Shown here one piece after another: positions 33,701-44,478 of a stretch of DNA of 64,000 nt. The position numbers were made by a program, and so were the translations under genes. The DNA lies in NCBI GenBank assembly GCA_030549495.1, contig JAUIRK010001035.1:725001-789000 (forward strand), given 5' to 3'. The DNA is from Nectonema munidae (Eukaryota > Nematomorpha > Nectonematoida > Nectonematidae). The first letter of the stretch is position 1; each line of letters begins with the position of its first letter. The notes below the pieces were generated by a model. That model searched no databases, was not told where the DNA came from, and saw only the letters and a list, made by a program, of their open reading frames with translations.

Positions 33701-34117
33701 TATTAAGATAAAGGCCTTGAGATTTTAGGTAAATAGTCTCATGATTAGCTCATACTTTGAAAAGTATTAATTTTTTAAACACATACAAAGAGACACACAT
33801 AAAGAGTAGAGAATGTATTAGTGTACTGTGAAAGCATGGTACTTTTTGAGTCTAAAAAACGACATTAGGAAGCGACTAGACTCAAAAAACTAAACTTGGC
33901 CGAAGGATAAAAAATGTTGACCATACCTGAGATAGATAACATAATACTTTGATATATGCGATCTTACACTACAAAAATGAGATTATATTTTTGATTACGC
34001 TAAAAATAGAAACAAAAATTTTTTATTAAATAGAATATCGCTGTTTATAAGTTAACAGAAGCACGCCATAGCAAGAATAATTATGATCGAATATGATCAT
34101 GACAAGGAGAGGGAGGG
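30721..34117. other. 3.4 kb without a recognised gene; repeat fragments
   Basis: Includes copy 2 of a dispersed repeat at about 30920-31140 (partner at 16430-16640). Blocks of gaatcg/aatcgg repetition lie at about 31440-31520 and 32455-32530, similar to ends seen at 38480-38530 and 63720-63790. The upper end probably holds the VPS11 3' UTR. Confidence 0.4.
34022..34027 (-). promoter_or_regulatory. candidate VPS11 polyadenylation signal AATAAA
   Basis: AATAAA on the minus strand, about 90 bp past the VPS11 stop codon. Position is plausible; the region is AT-rich, so chance occurrence cannot be excluded. Confidence 0.4.
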
Positions 34118-37100
34118 CTAGGAGAAGGAATCATCAGGATTTTGAATAAATTGTGCGAGATTGGGAGTGGAAAAAATTCCTAATCCAATGTAATGAGAAA
34201 TGATTGAAAAGGCATCACTGGGATCATGATCCAATTCAGAGTGAAAGGACTCGTGCATCCCACATTCACGAGCTACTCTATTCTGCAGAACTTGCTTCAC
34301 ACGCTTGTTCTCTTCGTAGCAAATAGGGCAGCTGGGGAGAGATAGGGCATGCGAGGATTTGGAAGGCATAGACGTTAAGGGGAAGGGAAGAGAAAATGTA
34401 TCCAGACAGGAGACATGATACGTGTGTCTGCAGAGAAAGTGAATGCTAGGTCGATCAAGACTAAGTTTGCAGGCACTACATTTAGAGTCTTGGTAAAGCG
34501 TAGCCTTGGTCTTGATGTCTTGGATAACGCTATCTAGTTGTTTACTGGTTTCACGATAAGCATCGATCTCAGCATCGATACTTGAGAGCACACCAGATTC
34601 TTTTTCAAAGAAGCCTTTCATGATTGAAGAAATGAATGAAAAGGGCAGGCCATTTGCAGACAGTATAAGCTTGATCACTTCGCTCATAATAATTTGATTT
34701 TGAACTAGAGATGCCTCGCAACTTATTTCATACAAAACTCGCTCGATAAGTTGCAGCCAATCAGAAATACTCTCCAATTCTTTCTCGCATTCAAGCAGAG
34801 TGCGTAAAGCCTCCAACCATAGCTCATTTATAGGGAAGAATGGAAAAAAATGTGACTTTTCTGAAGGAATGTGCTCTTCTTGGAAAGAAAGTGGCATTAA
34901 AGACAAGTCCTTACTTTTAGCTTTGCAATACTCAATCATGGCAGAATAATCGCGCTTTCGAGCAAAATAGTGCAACACGTGGTTATAAAGATTCTTGCTT
35001 TCAAGAATAAAAATCACTCCACTCACAAAATCATACACTTCACAAACAATCAAAGCTTGGTTTTTACTTTCAATAAAGACCATCTTATCGCCATCTTCAT
35101 CAGTATACGACTCATTAGGATCTGAAAACTGTAGAGTGCTATTTTCTTCAACAAGAAAATCAAAGTGCAATGTTTTCAACAACTCAATCAATTTGTTATG
35201 GTAGAAGTTTTCTTTCGAAGAAGGCTCACTTCCGTGCATGCGACCTTTCTTACATAAACTCCATTGCCTAGCATACACTTCTATCAGATTATTCATCACT
35301 GTGAATGAATTTATCCCCTTTCCTTGCGATTCTTCATCGACATCCACTCTAGAATCAACTGTTTTTACATTGAGATTATGATTTAAAGTGATCAAAGAGT
35401 GAAGGGATGAAGACGCAGAAGAAAAAGAAGTTGTAATGCATTCTAAAAATTCAATAAGTTTATCACTGCGATCAACAAAAATGTGCGTAAGATGATCGAA
35501 TTTGTACATACACTCATTCATTTCTTTGTGATAAAATGGAAGGTTTTCTTGAGATAAATTAGTGTGATTAACATGAATCTGCTTAACATAATCCGCCATC
35601 TCATCCGGATAGTGATCAACCATTATTTTGCCAAAGGTTAAAACTACTTTTTCTGCATCCAATAAACTTTTGATCTCACGGAGGTAGGCCAGAGCTTCTT
35701 TATAATCGCCAAAATCTTCTATCAAAATACTTAGCGTGGTGAAGTGCAAATTATTCGCTTTAGCGATGGACAAAGCCTGTTGAGAATATCCAAAGTAACG
35801 ACAAGCATCGGAAATCACTTCAGCCCGCTTGTAAACGCCAGAGTTGAGCAAATTCGAGGAGGAGTCAAAGGAATCAACACAAAGGGCCTGTTGGCCGGCA
35901 ATAAACTCATTTAGCTTTTCTTGCTGTCTACACTTGATGTAGCAGTTGATGAGCAAGCTGGTGTGGATATTATACGCGAGATTTTTGTCGTGCAGCGCTT
36001 CTAAATACACAACAAGGTAACGAAGATTAGCGAGATTAATGAACTTTGAAATTACGTAAGATGCCTCTAATGAGATTATTGTTTTTGTGTACTGTGATAT
36101 GGCAGTTGAGTAGTCTTGTTTTCGGTACAAATGGTCGCCATACCTCTTGTTTATATGTTCCAGACTCTCACTAGTTGCCCCATTTGAGTGTGCAATAGAT
36201 AGAGCAAGATTGAATAAATTTTTTTGAAACAAGTCTCTAAGTTTACTCTCTAAAGATTTTTCACGTAAAATAAGCAAATAAAAAGTCGATGCCAAATTTT
36301 CTACAGTTGTTTCGCAACTCAATGATGTCAATCCAATTTGAACATCTCCCCATATTGAAAAAACATACAACACACGATCGCATAAACGCATCGAAAAGGA
36401 TATAACCTTATTTATTATGTCATAAATAGAAAAGATATAGGTTCCGGTTTTAGAATTCTGATTAATGAAACTATGAAACTTGGAAGAAACTGATGAAACA
36501 TTGTCCTCTGATGCCAACTTTTGCACACAGACTAATTGCTTAGATGAAGAGAGCCATGAAACATAACATTTTTCACCTTCAAAAGCCAAACATTCTGCAC
36601 GGCAGTCTGGTCTGTAAAAGTAAAGTGCTTCATATCTCGCCACACACAATGACACCATCCTTTCTTTACTGGAATTGTAGCAGAGAGTACAATTTTGTGG
36701 CTTAGCACACCCGAAGGCATCTAGCTGGAGAAGTTGCGTTGAATTAGTGTCTACTATCTTAGAAGAAATGACACTTGAGGTGAAATAATACGAGTATACG
36801 CTATCAATCGTGGTAACGAAGATGACAAATCGCCCATTTTTCTTATATGGCAAGAAGTTTAGAGAAGTGACAGGACTTTTTACTTCTAAAATAGTTTTGT
36901 ACTTATTCTTGAAAGTTTTGCCGAAGTCAAACAAGATAACAATAACCACCTCTCCATGGTGAAAGCCAATTGCAAGCATTTGTGGAGTATTCTCATGCAG
37001 ACAGATGCACGTGATCTTAAGAGATGCCTGCCTTTGACTAACCAGATTAGCTAGCTCATACTTACGCATCAAGGTGCAAACTTTTTCATTTTCCAAGCCA

Positions 37101-37423
37101 TTTTGCAGGGGAAACGAACTCATCCATATTTTTAGAGAAGAGCTCAATGCCTTGGAATCAGTGCCTATGGAAACAAGATATCTTTTACTTTTAAAGCCAA
37201 GAACGTATTCAATGCTCACATCAAATGCCTTAAAGGATTTGGATTCGCGAGGTAAGTTGAAAAAGTGCAGATAACCAGATGAATCGGCTACTACAACACT
37301 GTTCAGGACATAGGCAACGTCAACAACAGAAATAGTTTGGAGAAATGAAGATACCGCTGAAGAATAAGATTCTAATGACACTCGATCGAAAAAGTTAAAC
37401 CTTCGCCACTGCATAAAATTCAT
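34118..37423 (-). CDS. VPS11: VPS11, core subunit of HOPS/CORVET (intronless, 1101 aa)
   Basis: A single open frame. I start it at MNFMQWRRFNFFDRV, which aligns with the N-terminus of VPS11 proteins (human ...LQWRRFVFFDKE). The frame is open 23 codons further upstream, but that stretch comes partly from a (CA)n run. VPS11 is a scaffold subunit shared by the CORVET and HOPS tethering complexes of endosomes and lysosomes (established knowledge). The N-terminal half resembles a beta-propeller (for example TDSKALSSSLKIWMSS and ICLHENTPQMLAIGFHHGEV). The middle is helical clathrin-repeat type (NKRYGDHLYRKQDYSTAISQ, FGDYKEALAYLREIKSL). A C-terminal RING-H2 has ligands C982, C985, C998, H1000, H1003, C1006, C1032 and C1035, with a longer than usual loop before the last pair. 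The protein is about 160 aa longer than human VPS11 (941 aa). Absence of introns is unusual but the frame is fully intact, so it is probably the functional gene. Confidence 0.95.
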   Translation of the reverse strand: MNFMQWRRFNFFDRVSLESYSSAVSSFLQTISVVDVAYVLNSVVVADSSGYLHFFNLPRESKSFKAFDVSIEYVLGFKSKRYLVSIGTDSKALSSSLKIWMSSFPLQNGLENEKVCTLMRKYELANLVSQRQASLKITCICLHENTPQMLAIGFHHGEVVIVILFDFGKTFKNKYKTILEVKSPVTSLNFLPYKKNGRFVIFVTTIDSVYSYYFTSSVISSKIVDTNSTQLLQLDAFGCAKPQNCTLCYNSSKERMVSLCVARYEALYFYRPDCRAECLAFEGEKCYVSWLSSSKQLVCVQKLASEDNVSSVSSKFHSFINQNSKTGTYIFSIYDIINKVISFSMRLCDRVLYVFSIWGDVQIGLTSLSCETTVENLASTFYLLILREKSLESKLRDLFQKNLFNLALSIAHSNGATSESLEHINKRYGDHLYRKQDYSTAISQYTKTIISLEASYVISKFINLANLRYLVVYLEALHDKNLAYNIHTSLLINCYIKCRQQEKLNEFIAGQQALCVDSFDSSSNLLNSGVYKRAEVISDACRYFGYSQQALSIAKANNLHFTTLSILIEDFGDYKEALAYLREIKSLLDAEKVVLTFGKIMVDHYPDEMADYVKQIHVNHTNLSQENLPFYHKEMNECMYKFDHLTHIFVDRSDKLIEFLECITTSFSSASSSLHSLITLNHNLNVKTVDSRVDVDEESQGKGINSFTVMNNLIEVYARQWSLCKKGRMHGSEPSSKENFYHNKLIELLKTLHFDFLVEENSTLQFSDPNESYTDEDGDKMVFIESKNQALIVCEVYDFVSGVIFILESKNLYNHVLHYFARKRDYSAMIEYCKAKSKDLSLMPLSFQEEHIPSEKSHFFPFFPINELWLEALRTLLECEKELESISDWLQLIERVLYEISCEASLVQNQIIMSEVIKLILSANGLPFSFISSIMKGFFEKESGVLSSIDAEIDAYRETSKQLDSVIQDIKTKATLYQDSKCSACKLSLDRPSIHFLCRHTYHVSCLDTFSLPFPLTSMPSKSSHALSLPSCPICYEENKRVKQVLQNRVARECGMHESFHSELDHDPSDAFSIISHYIGLGIFSTPNLAQFIQNPDDSFS

Positions 37424-37478
37424 TTTACTAAAACTAAAAATAATCAAGTTAGCTCCGTTGAATTCATCATAAGCACAC

Positions 37479-37492
37479 ACACACACGCACAC
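37479..37492. repeat. (CA)n microsatellite in VPS11 5' leader
   Basis: A short cacacacacacgcacac run just upstream of the chosen VPS11 start. Read through, it yields the spurious MCVCVCAY prefix of the open frame. Confidence 0.7.
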
Positions 37493-38699
37493 AGTTAAGG
37501 AATTTCATTCCAAAATAACGTAAGTCAAAAAGTATTTTCAAAAAAAGAGAAGAATAAACAACGTGCTAATTGCTTTGTTAAGAATAAAAAATTGAAGCTT
37601 AGTAAAGGAAAATGTATAGACTGTATTACGCATTGATATCAAATACAATTTATCGATGCGCAGTAAATATCCGTTCGTAATCTTTATTTTCCAGTGTACC
37701 TAAACAATTATTATTTATGTTGTATTTTTGTTATATAAGTTTAACTATCATATTAAATATTTTTTAGCTATATCCGAGTAAAGAATAAATCTTCCATAGT
37801 CACGATAAGGAATTGAACCTAAGAGCACTGGATCAAGGGCCTACGATCCCCAAATAGGTCGTCTGCAGGCAGAAAAAATTCTGGAAAAACTTTGTTGTAG
37901 AGGTAGGTACAATAAATTTATATTTGGAACAGACACTGAAAATGATGAGCACATTGATGATAGAAATTTAATAAATTGAGACAAATTTTCTTTAGTAATT
38001 AAAATGAAACGAATTTTTAGGGAAAGATATAAATTTGATGATGGTGAATTTAGTTGCTTAGATATGACTGACCAACATATGATTACACTAGGAATAAAAA
38101 GAATGGAATCACAGTCAAATTAAATATAAAAAAGGAATGTCTCATCGAACACTTCTGGCCACATATTGATTTTTGGCTTTGGAGAATGGAATATCCATGA
38201 TAATTTCCACAGCACACATTTTTCATTTTCAGAAGGCGTAGAGGCGATTCTTAGAAAATTAATGCTTTCCCATATGCTTTTTACCCTAGAGAAAATGCTA
38301 TACTTTGATATATACCACTTTTACTTCTAATTGTCTTTTTTTAGTTCTAATTTGTCTTTTTTAAGTTCTAAGTTGTTTTTTTTAATTCAGCGGTAATGTT
38401 GATTGGCTATTACTGCATACACTATACAATTGGTTAAAAAAATTGGAGTAAAATATTAATGGTCGGACAAGAGTGCTCAATAAATCGGAAACAGAACTCG
38501 TATCGGAATCGGAGAATTTAATCTAAGACCGTGCGGCCATTACTTCTTAGAATCGAGAATATCATAAAAGGAGTTCAATTTTAGAATCAAAAATTATAAC
38601 TAACAAAGAAAAAGGTTGGACTTTTTAAAGTTGATAAAAATAAAAGGCGTATTCAGCAAGGATAGGCCCCAAAATGAAACAGGAAAGAGAAACTTTTTT
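37493..38699. other. VPS11 upstream region; tRNA-like B-box remnant
   Basis: No gene. On the minus strand at 37819-37809 a B-box-like ggttcaattcc occurs in a tRNA-like context (gcctacgatccccaaatagg, then gtcgtctgcagg, nearby on plus). It may be a SINE or tRNA pseudogene, but no cloverleaf with a 5' acceptor strand can be drawn. At 38480-38530 lies a tcggaatcgg-type repeat block. Confidence 0.3.
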
Positions 38700-38905
38700 T
38701 TAAATTTAATATAAAAAATTTTTGACCAATGATGGCGATTTTTGAAATGGGAGAGTCCTATGCTTGCAAAGATGGCTCTTAAAGTTCTGATTCGATTTGC
38801 CTCTACATATGATTGTGAGCAAGCGTTTTCCATGCTATTTGCCATTGAAACCAAATCCCTGAGTGGGAATGATATTGGAGTTGCATTGGCAAAATTTATT
38901 TAAAT
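38700..38905 (+). pseudogene. hAT dimerisation-domain fragment
   Basis: The plus strand reads MLAKMALKVLIRFASTYDCE then QAFSMLFAIETKSLSGNDIG and VALAKFI. This matches the C-terminal 'l..mal.vL..f.StY.CE.aFS.l..iks..R..L....L' block of hAT transposases. Only about 60 residues are present. Confidence 0.6.
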
Positions 38906-40019
38906 GAAGCAGATGCACCCATCCCATTTTAACTTATTTATTGGATTATTCAGGCAATTTTTAAATATATAAGTGTGTCAATTTTTTTAGTACTGCAGTT
39001 TATATGTTGATTGATTTATTTTTTTTAATGAGACTCCGAGCTATTAAAAAATTATAGAGAGAGAGCGCTACGCCGAAATTTTTTAAAAAGTTTGTAAACC
39101 ACTCTTCAAGCTCAAAAAGAGAACAAAATCATTCAAATATGATAGATCACTAGTCGCGGATGTAATTAAGTCTGTATCCCTCCTCCTTATTTCCATTTAC
39201 CAATTATATTAAAACGGATGGTCACAGTCTATCTATATAGTCTAGGGTTGGAAATGCTGTACTCTAACCAAGTTACGATTTTATACCATGATCCTTTTGT
39301 AAATCTTTTGGAAACTGAATTTTTGGTTGAGCCAATTTTATATTTGGCGTTCGAAGATGAAAAATAACCATATGAAAAGAATTGTATTAGAAGACTCATT
39401 GGTAATACAGTCAGACCTCATTTATCCGACAGTAGATTATTCGACAACTACATTATTAATTAGGAGCTAAATAATTTTTTTCAGCCTCTCATCTCACTAA
39501 TTGTCAACAAGGCTGGTGCATATCAAATGAATTGGTTAGGTGGATTGATTACTCTGCACTAAAATGCATTGTTGCTTAAATTAAATTTTAAAAATTTTAG
39601 CAACGAAATGTTACCAAACTAGATTACTGACATAAAAAAGCAAAAAATCATCATTATATATTCTTTATAGTATTGCTTCATACAAATATAATTAGTAAAA
39701 TAAATTCTTTAAAAATACATTTAGAACTTGGATCTAGGAATTGATAGATATAAAGTCGTGAATTTAAATCAGGCTCTTTCGGTAAAAATGAAAAATATTC
39801 CAAAGCAATAATAGTTATAGAAGATAAACCCAGGATACTTTTACTGTACTATAATGAGTAGAGCAGTAGCAAATGAGTTAAAGCCAATATTAATTTTAAG
39901 TTTTTTTTAGCTAAATATTAAGTTTGATAACACAAAAATATTTTTTTAATTCATTTTTGAATCCTTTTTAAATAATTAAACCATATTTTTAGCATTGATT
40001 TGCGATGTCATTTCTTCTG
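38906..40019. other. AT-rich stretch with an orphan Tigger-type end
   Basis: The only recognisable item is cagtcagacctcatttatcc at 39408-39427, preceded by TA. It is a typical outer end of a Tigger/pogo element, but no matching inverted end or transposase is found near it. Confidence 0.4.
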
Positions 40020-43000
40020 TGACATGGATTTTTTCATTTCGAAAATTCAAAACGTAGTGAATAAAGTTGCTACTCTAACAAAGAAAGAAAGCTACTCACT
40101 TCCTTACTTGATTTTGCTTCTTGTCAAAATAAAAGCTTCGACTCTTTTAACACTCAGTTAAATCAGATTTTGTCTTGACTACCTAACGAAAACAAAGTAT
40201 CGTCTCCCAATGTCCGGTACTCTGATGTGGTTAAGGTAAACACTACTGTTTTTATAAAATCTGATCTTGAATCCCATGATACTGATTTATCTCTATTAAA
40301 GACTGATTTGAATCTGTTCCTGTCAAATATACCAAAGTTGATGGAAACAAAATAAAAATAAAGCTACCGAACAAAAATTCTTTTGAAAAAACTAAAAAAT
40401 TTTCATTCAAGAGTACTCCCATTTTTGCCCCTAAGCTTCATTTTAAAGTTGATAGTGAAATTTCAGACACTGAAGCTTTAGACTTGGTAGTTGAGAAAAA
40501 TAAATGGATTGAAAAGCTCAAAGATGAAGGTGAAAAGTTTGATGTTTGTTTTTAAAGTAACACTAAAGTTGATGGCAAAAAGTTTGTTGTGTTTTCGCTG
40601 TCCTCCAAAGTTTATGATCAGTTGAAGTATGATGACTTTTTAATCTTTTTTAATTTGAATAGGATACGGTCATATCCTTTTTATTATGTGAAATTTTGTA
40701 CTAAATGTTTACAGTACTGACATAATACTAAACTTTGTAAAAGTGGTTCCAATTTTTGTAAGTGTTGCTCTTGTAAACATTGTTCCAATGAATGTACGTC
40801 CAAAAATGAACCGTTTAAGTATCTTTGTTATAATTGTAAGTGTGAGAACTGTAAAGATTGTAATCATATAGCAGGAAGTTATCTATGTAAGTCATATATT
40901 TCTTCTTTGAACTTTGTTAAATATAATACTTCTTTTTCTCATGAATCTTCTTCTAATAAGAAGTTAGATTTATTGAGTATTGATTTTTTTGATAACTATT
41001 TGCAGTATGAAGAATATCTTAGTACTGATTTTAATTATACTCACAAAACTTTGATTTTTAATAAAAATTTTAACATAATGTCACTCAATGCAGGCCCAGC
41101 CTTAGTGATTGCGGGGCCCAATGCAAAAAATTTTTGCGGGGCCTAGCATGAGCGAAAAGCAATTAAAAAATACATAAAATTTATTTTATCTTTTTAACTA
41201 AAAAATCAAATTAGCTTTATTTTGCGAACTTTGCAAATTTAATTTTTAAAAATATTATAATTAAATAAGTTGTTATTTATTAAAGTAAAAACATATATGC
41301 TTTTATAAAAGTTATCAAAACATAATATTGCGGGGCCTAAAAAGAGCGCGGGGCCCAATGCGGCCGCATCGGTCGCAGTGCCTTATGCTCAATCTCTTAA
41401 TTCCAAATTTTCTGACACCATCTTTTTGGTCGATACAGTTAATGAAATTAATAGATTTCCTCTAAAACTAATAGGTATTCAAGAAACTTGGCTTTGTGAT
41501 AATTTTGCGAATTTGTATGACTCTTGTAACTACCATTTTGTTTCTAAAGCTAAGACTCTGTCTCTGCGTTCCGGCCTTGGATATTTTATAAATAGAATGC
41601 TTTCTTTTCGTATCTTAGATAGTAATTTTAAATCATCTCATTTTGAAACTTTTTCAATAGAAATTTTTCTTTCTGGTAGCAAAAATTTACATTTTCATAA
41701 CATCGTCCTCCCAATGATTCTTCTATTGGTTTTGATGAATTTCTTTTAGATTTTGAATCTTTTATGCTTAGTTTAGATAATAAGTCAATAAATGTTATTT
41801 TTCGTGATTTTAACATTGATCTTTTCGAGCTTGATTGTAGTTCTAAAACAAGTGGCTTTTTGAATTTAATGTCAGCTTTCTCCGATAGGTTGCGCATAAC
41901 AAAACCTACTCGTCCTCAATCACAAACTTTAGTAGATAATTTTTGTTTGTCATTCATTCACTCAGTATGATAGTCATGTTCTTGCTTCATGTATATCAGA
42001 TCACTATCCTTTTTTTTGTCTCTTGATGTTAAGCCAATAAATGAAGTCATTAATATTAGAAAAATTGATTATTATAAGTTGCCATCCAAATTGAATTCTC
42101 TTGATTTTCATAACATTTTACATCTTAATATGATGATCGGAATTCTTTTTTCATAATTTTGAACAATATGATCTCGAAGGAAGTTGAAATGTACACGATA
42201 TTGAAAAAAACTAATAAAAAAACACAAATATATTAATGCCCATAATCCATGAATAACTCCTAGACAAATGAAGTCAATTAGAGTTCGTCATCGTTTGCTT
42301 TATCGTCTCAAATAATTTCTGAAAATAACAACCTCTATAATACTTTAAAAAATAAATTTGCCTTTTATAGGAAACTTACTCGTGTTTTGAAAAAAAAGAT
42401 TTTAGAACAACACTTTCGGTTCTTGTTCTTCTAGGCAACTATGGAAAAGACTCAACAACTTATCAAATTGTTCGTCAGATAAAATTTGTTTAAAAATTGA
42501 CGATAATGTAATAGAAGATGAAAGCTCTATCGCTAGTTGTTTAATCAACATTCCTGCAATAATGACTCCTGCAATAGTCGGACAGATTAATTTACCTCAA
42601 ATTAGCAAAATTTACGTTTGACAAACTCACTTTGAACGATATTTACTATGCAATAAATAGTCTTAAAAAATCTTTTGTGCAAGATGTCTTTGGTATCTCT
42701 GTAACTTTGATTCAAAATTTTGTTCAAAAGATTGCTCCTCTTTTGCTGATAGGATACAATTCTTGTCTTGAATTTTGCATATTTCCTAAAATTTTCCAAG
42801 GTCATCCCTATCTTTAAAAAAAGCAGTAAACACGTGATATCTAATTATAGGCCAATATCAATTATATCAACTCTATTCCATTTTTGAAAATCTTATCTCC
42901 ATCAGAATCTATGGTTATTTTTCCGAAAATAATCTTATTTACACCAAACAATTTGGCTTCAGAAAAAATCATTCAACATCCCTTCTTCATTCTTTGTTTG

Positions 43001-44478
43001 TGGATAATATGTTAAATAAGTTAGATGAACTTTGGGTTATTTCGCTTTTTCTGGATTTGTCGAAGGCATTCGTCTCTGTATCCCGTACTCTTTTAGTCCA
43101 CAAACTTTGCAAACTTGGGTTTGATTACAAATCATGTAGTTTCATGAAATCATATCTAAGTGATCGATTCCAATGTGTTAGTGTTAAAACTACTTTGTCC
43201 AATTATCTTCCTGTAAATAATGGAGTGTCACAAGGATCGATTCTCGGTCCTCTACTATTTAGTGTTTACATAAATGATCTTCATAAAGTATGTGAGCCTT
43301 TTGACTTGTTTATGTATGCTGATGACGTTACCATTATAATTCCTTTCAGTCTCCGTTGACAAAAAGAATTTTGAAAATATTTCAAATTGGTTTACTCTCA
43401 ATAGTCTTGTTGTAAATATTAACAAAAGTAAAGCAATGATTTTTTCAAATTCAAAAAGTTTAACTGTGCCTGAACTCAATTATTATCAGATTGTTGAGTC
43501 CTTTAATTTTTTAGGCCTTGTTATTGATACAAAACTTAACTGGAGAACTCATAGATTTCATGCATTAGCTAAACTAAATTCTGTTACTGGAAAATTAAAG
43601 TCTTTCAAAAATTTACAGCCTTTAAAAATAAAAATCATGATTTATAAGTTACATTTTGTTCCCCATCTTACTTACAGCGTTGAAAACTTGGGTTACTCAA
43701 AGTGTAACAATATTATTTCAACACAGAAAAAAGCAATTCGTGTCATTTTTAACAAGCTTTTAAAGTATATAAATCTTTTTTCCACCTCCGAACTTTTTGA
43801 CACATTTAGACTTCTCAAATTTGAACATCTCTATGAACTTCGTTTGGCCCTTTTTATTTCCAAATTTTTCAATAATTTACTCTCTGTTACTTTTCTTGAT
43901 TGGTTTATTATAAACGATTTCATCCAGAACTATTCCTTACGTAACTCAACTTCTTTTTCTCTCCCAAGATACAGACTTCATAAATGAAATACTTCTTTAA
44001 ATTTTAGAATTTGTAAACTATGGAATAATCATTTCAATAATATTTTTACCAAATATGATTCGCCTAAGATTGTAAAGGCAAAATTTATTAGTTTTATTTT
44101 TGTATAGGTATGTTGTTTGAATACTGTTGTTAATTACAATTATTTTTATTATTTTACATATATATTTATGTGTGTTTATAGATATTTTATTCCTTCATTC
44201 TTTTCAATTTCATCACATATTTATCCTATTTTTCTTCAATTTTTACTGAAATCATATATTTGTCCAGCTTTGTAATATTTTCATTTTTTATTTTTATCAG
44301 GGTGGTAGGATACCAGCGGTTCTTATGAGTCCTTTTTCAAGCATCCTATACATACTTAAGTTTTCTTACAAATCTCACAAATTCTATGTTTCATAATTTC
44401 ATTTCCTTTTTAATTCATTTTTGACTCTGTTATACCTCTGTGGTGTATGTATGAAATAAATTTTTCTTCTTCTTCTTA
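40020..44478 (+). mobile_element. long Jockey/CR1-like LINE, near full length, decayed
   Basis: ORF1 region: a frame start MDFFISKIQNVVNKVATL at 40026, then YSDVVKVNTTVFIKSDLESH (about 40210-40275), ending in cysteine-rich zinc knuckles (FCTKCL, CKCCSCKHC, CYNCKCENCKDCNH, about 40690-40890). ORF2: an endonuclease with PLKLIGIQETWL (41447) and VIFRDFNIDLFEL (about 41795); an RT with DVFGISVTLIQ, SNYRPISII, QFGFRKNHSTS, LFLDLSKAF, GVSQGSILGPLLFSVYINDL and LFMYADDVTI (42600-43360); then a C-terminal thumb region to 43987. A 3' end of gtatgaaataaatttttctt plus (ctt)n closes it at about 44478. Several stops and shifts make it inactive. A separate GC-edged element interrupts the start of the endonuclease at 41091-41386. 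Confidence 0.88.
41091..41386. mobile_element. GC-edged MITE inserted in the LINE endonuclease
   Basis: Removing about 41091-41386 brings NIMSLNA and SLNSKF of the LINE together, so the segment is an insertion. Both edges carry gcggggcccaatgc (about 41109-41122 and 41338-41351) and GC-rich ends (caggcccagccttagtg; cggccgcatcggtcgcagtg), while the middle is AT-rich. Such ends are seen in hAT-type MITEs. The right outer end looks trimmed, so the target duplication is not clear (actcaatg against gccttatg). Confidence 0.6.

Noticed and set aside
34995-35204. Plus-strand frame inside VPS11; also 36532-36720 and 37074-37274
   Set aside because: Shadow frames of the intact VPS11 gene.
37424-37492. 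Upstream start MCVCVCAYDEF for VPS11
   Set aside because: The prefix is partly encoded by a (CA)n run, and family alignment begins at MNFMQWRRF.
37809-37870. Possible tRNA gene
   Set aside because: A B-box-like phrase is present, but the 5' acceptor strand and a cloverleaf cannot be built.
41628-41897. Minus-strand frame of 89 codons
   Set aside because: Complement of the LINE endonuclease (VIFRDFNIDLF) on the plus strand.
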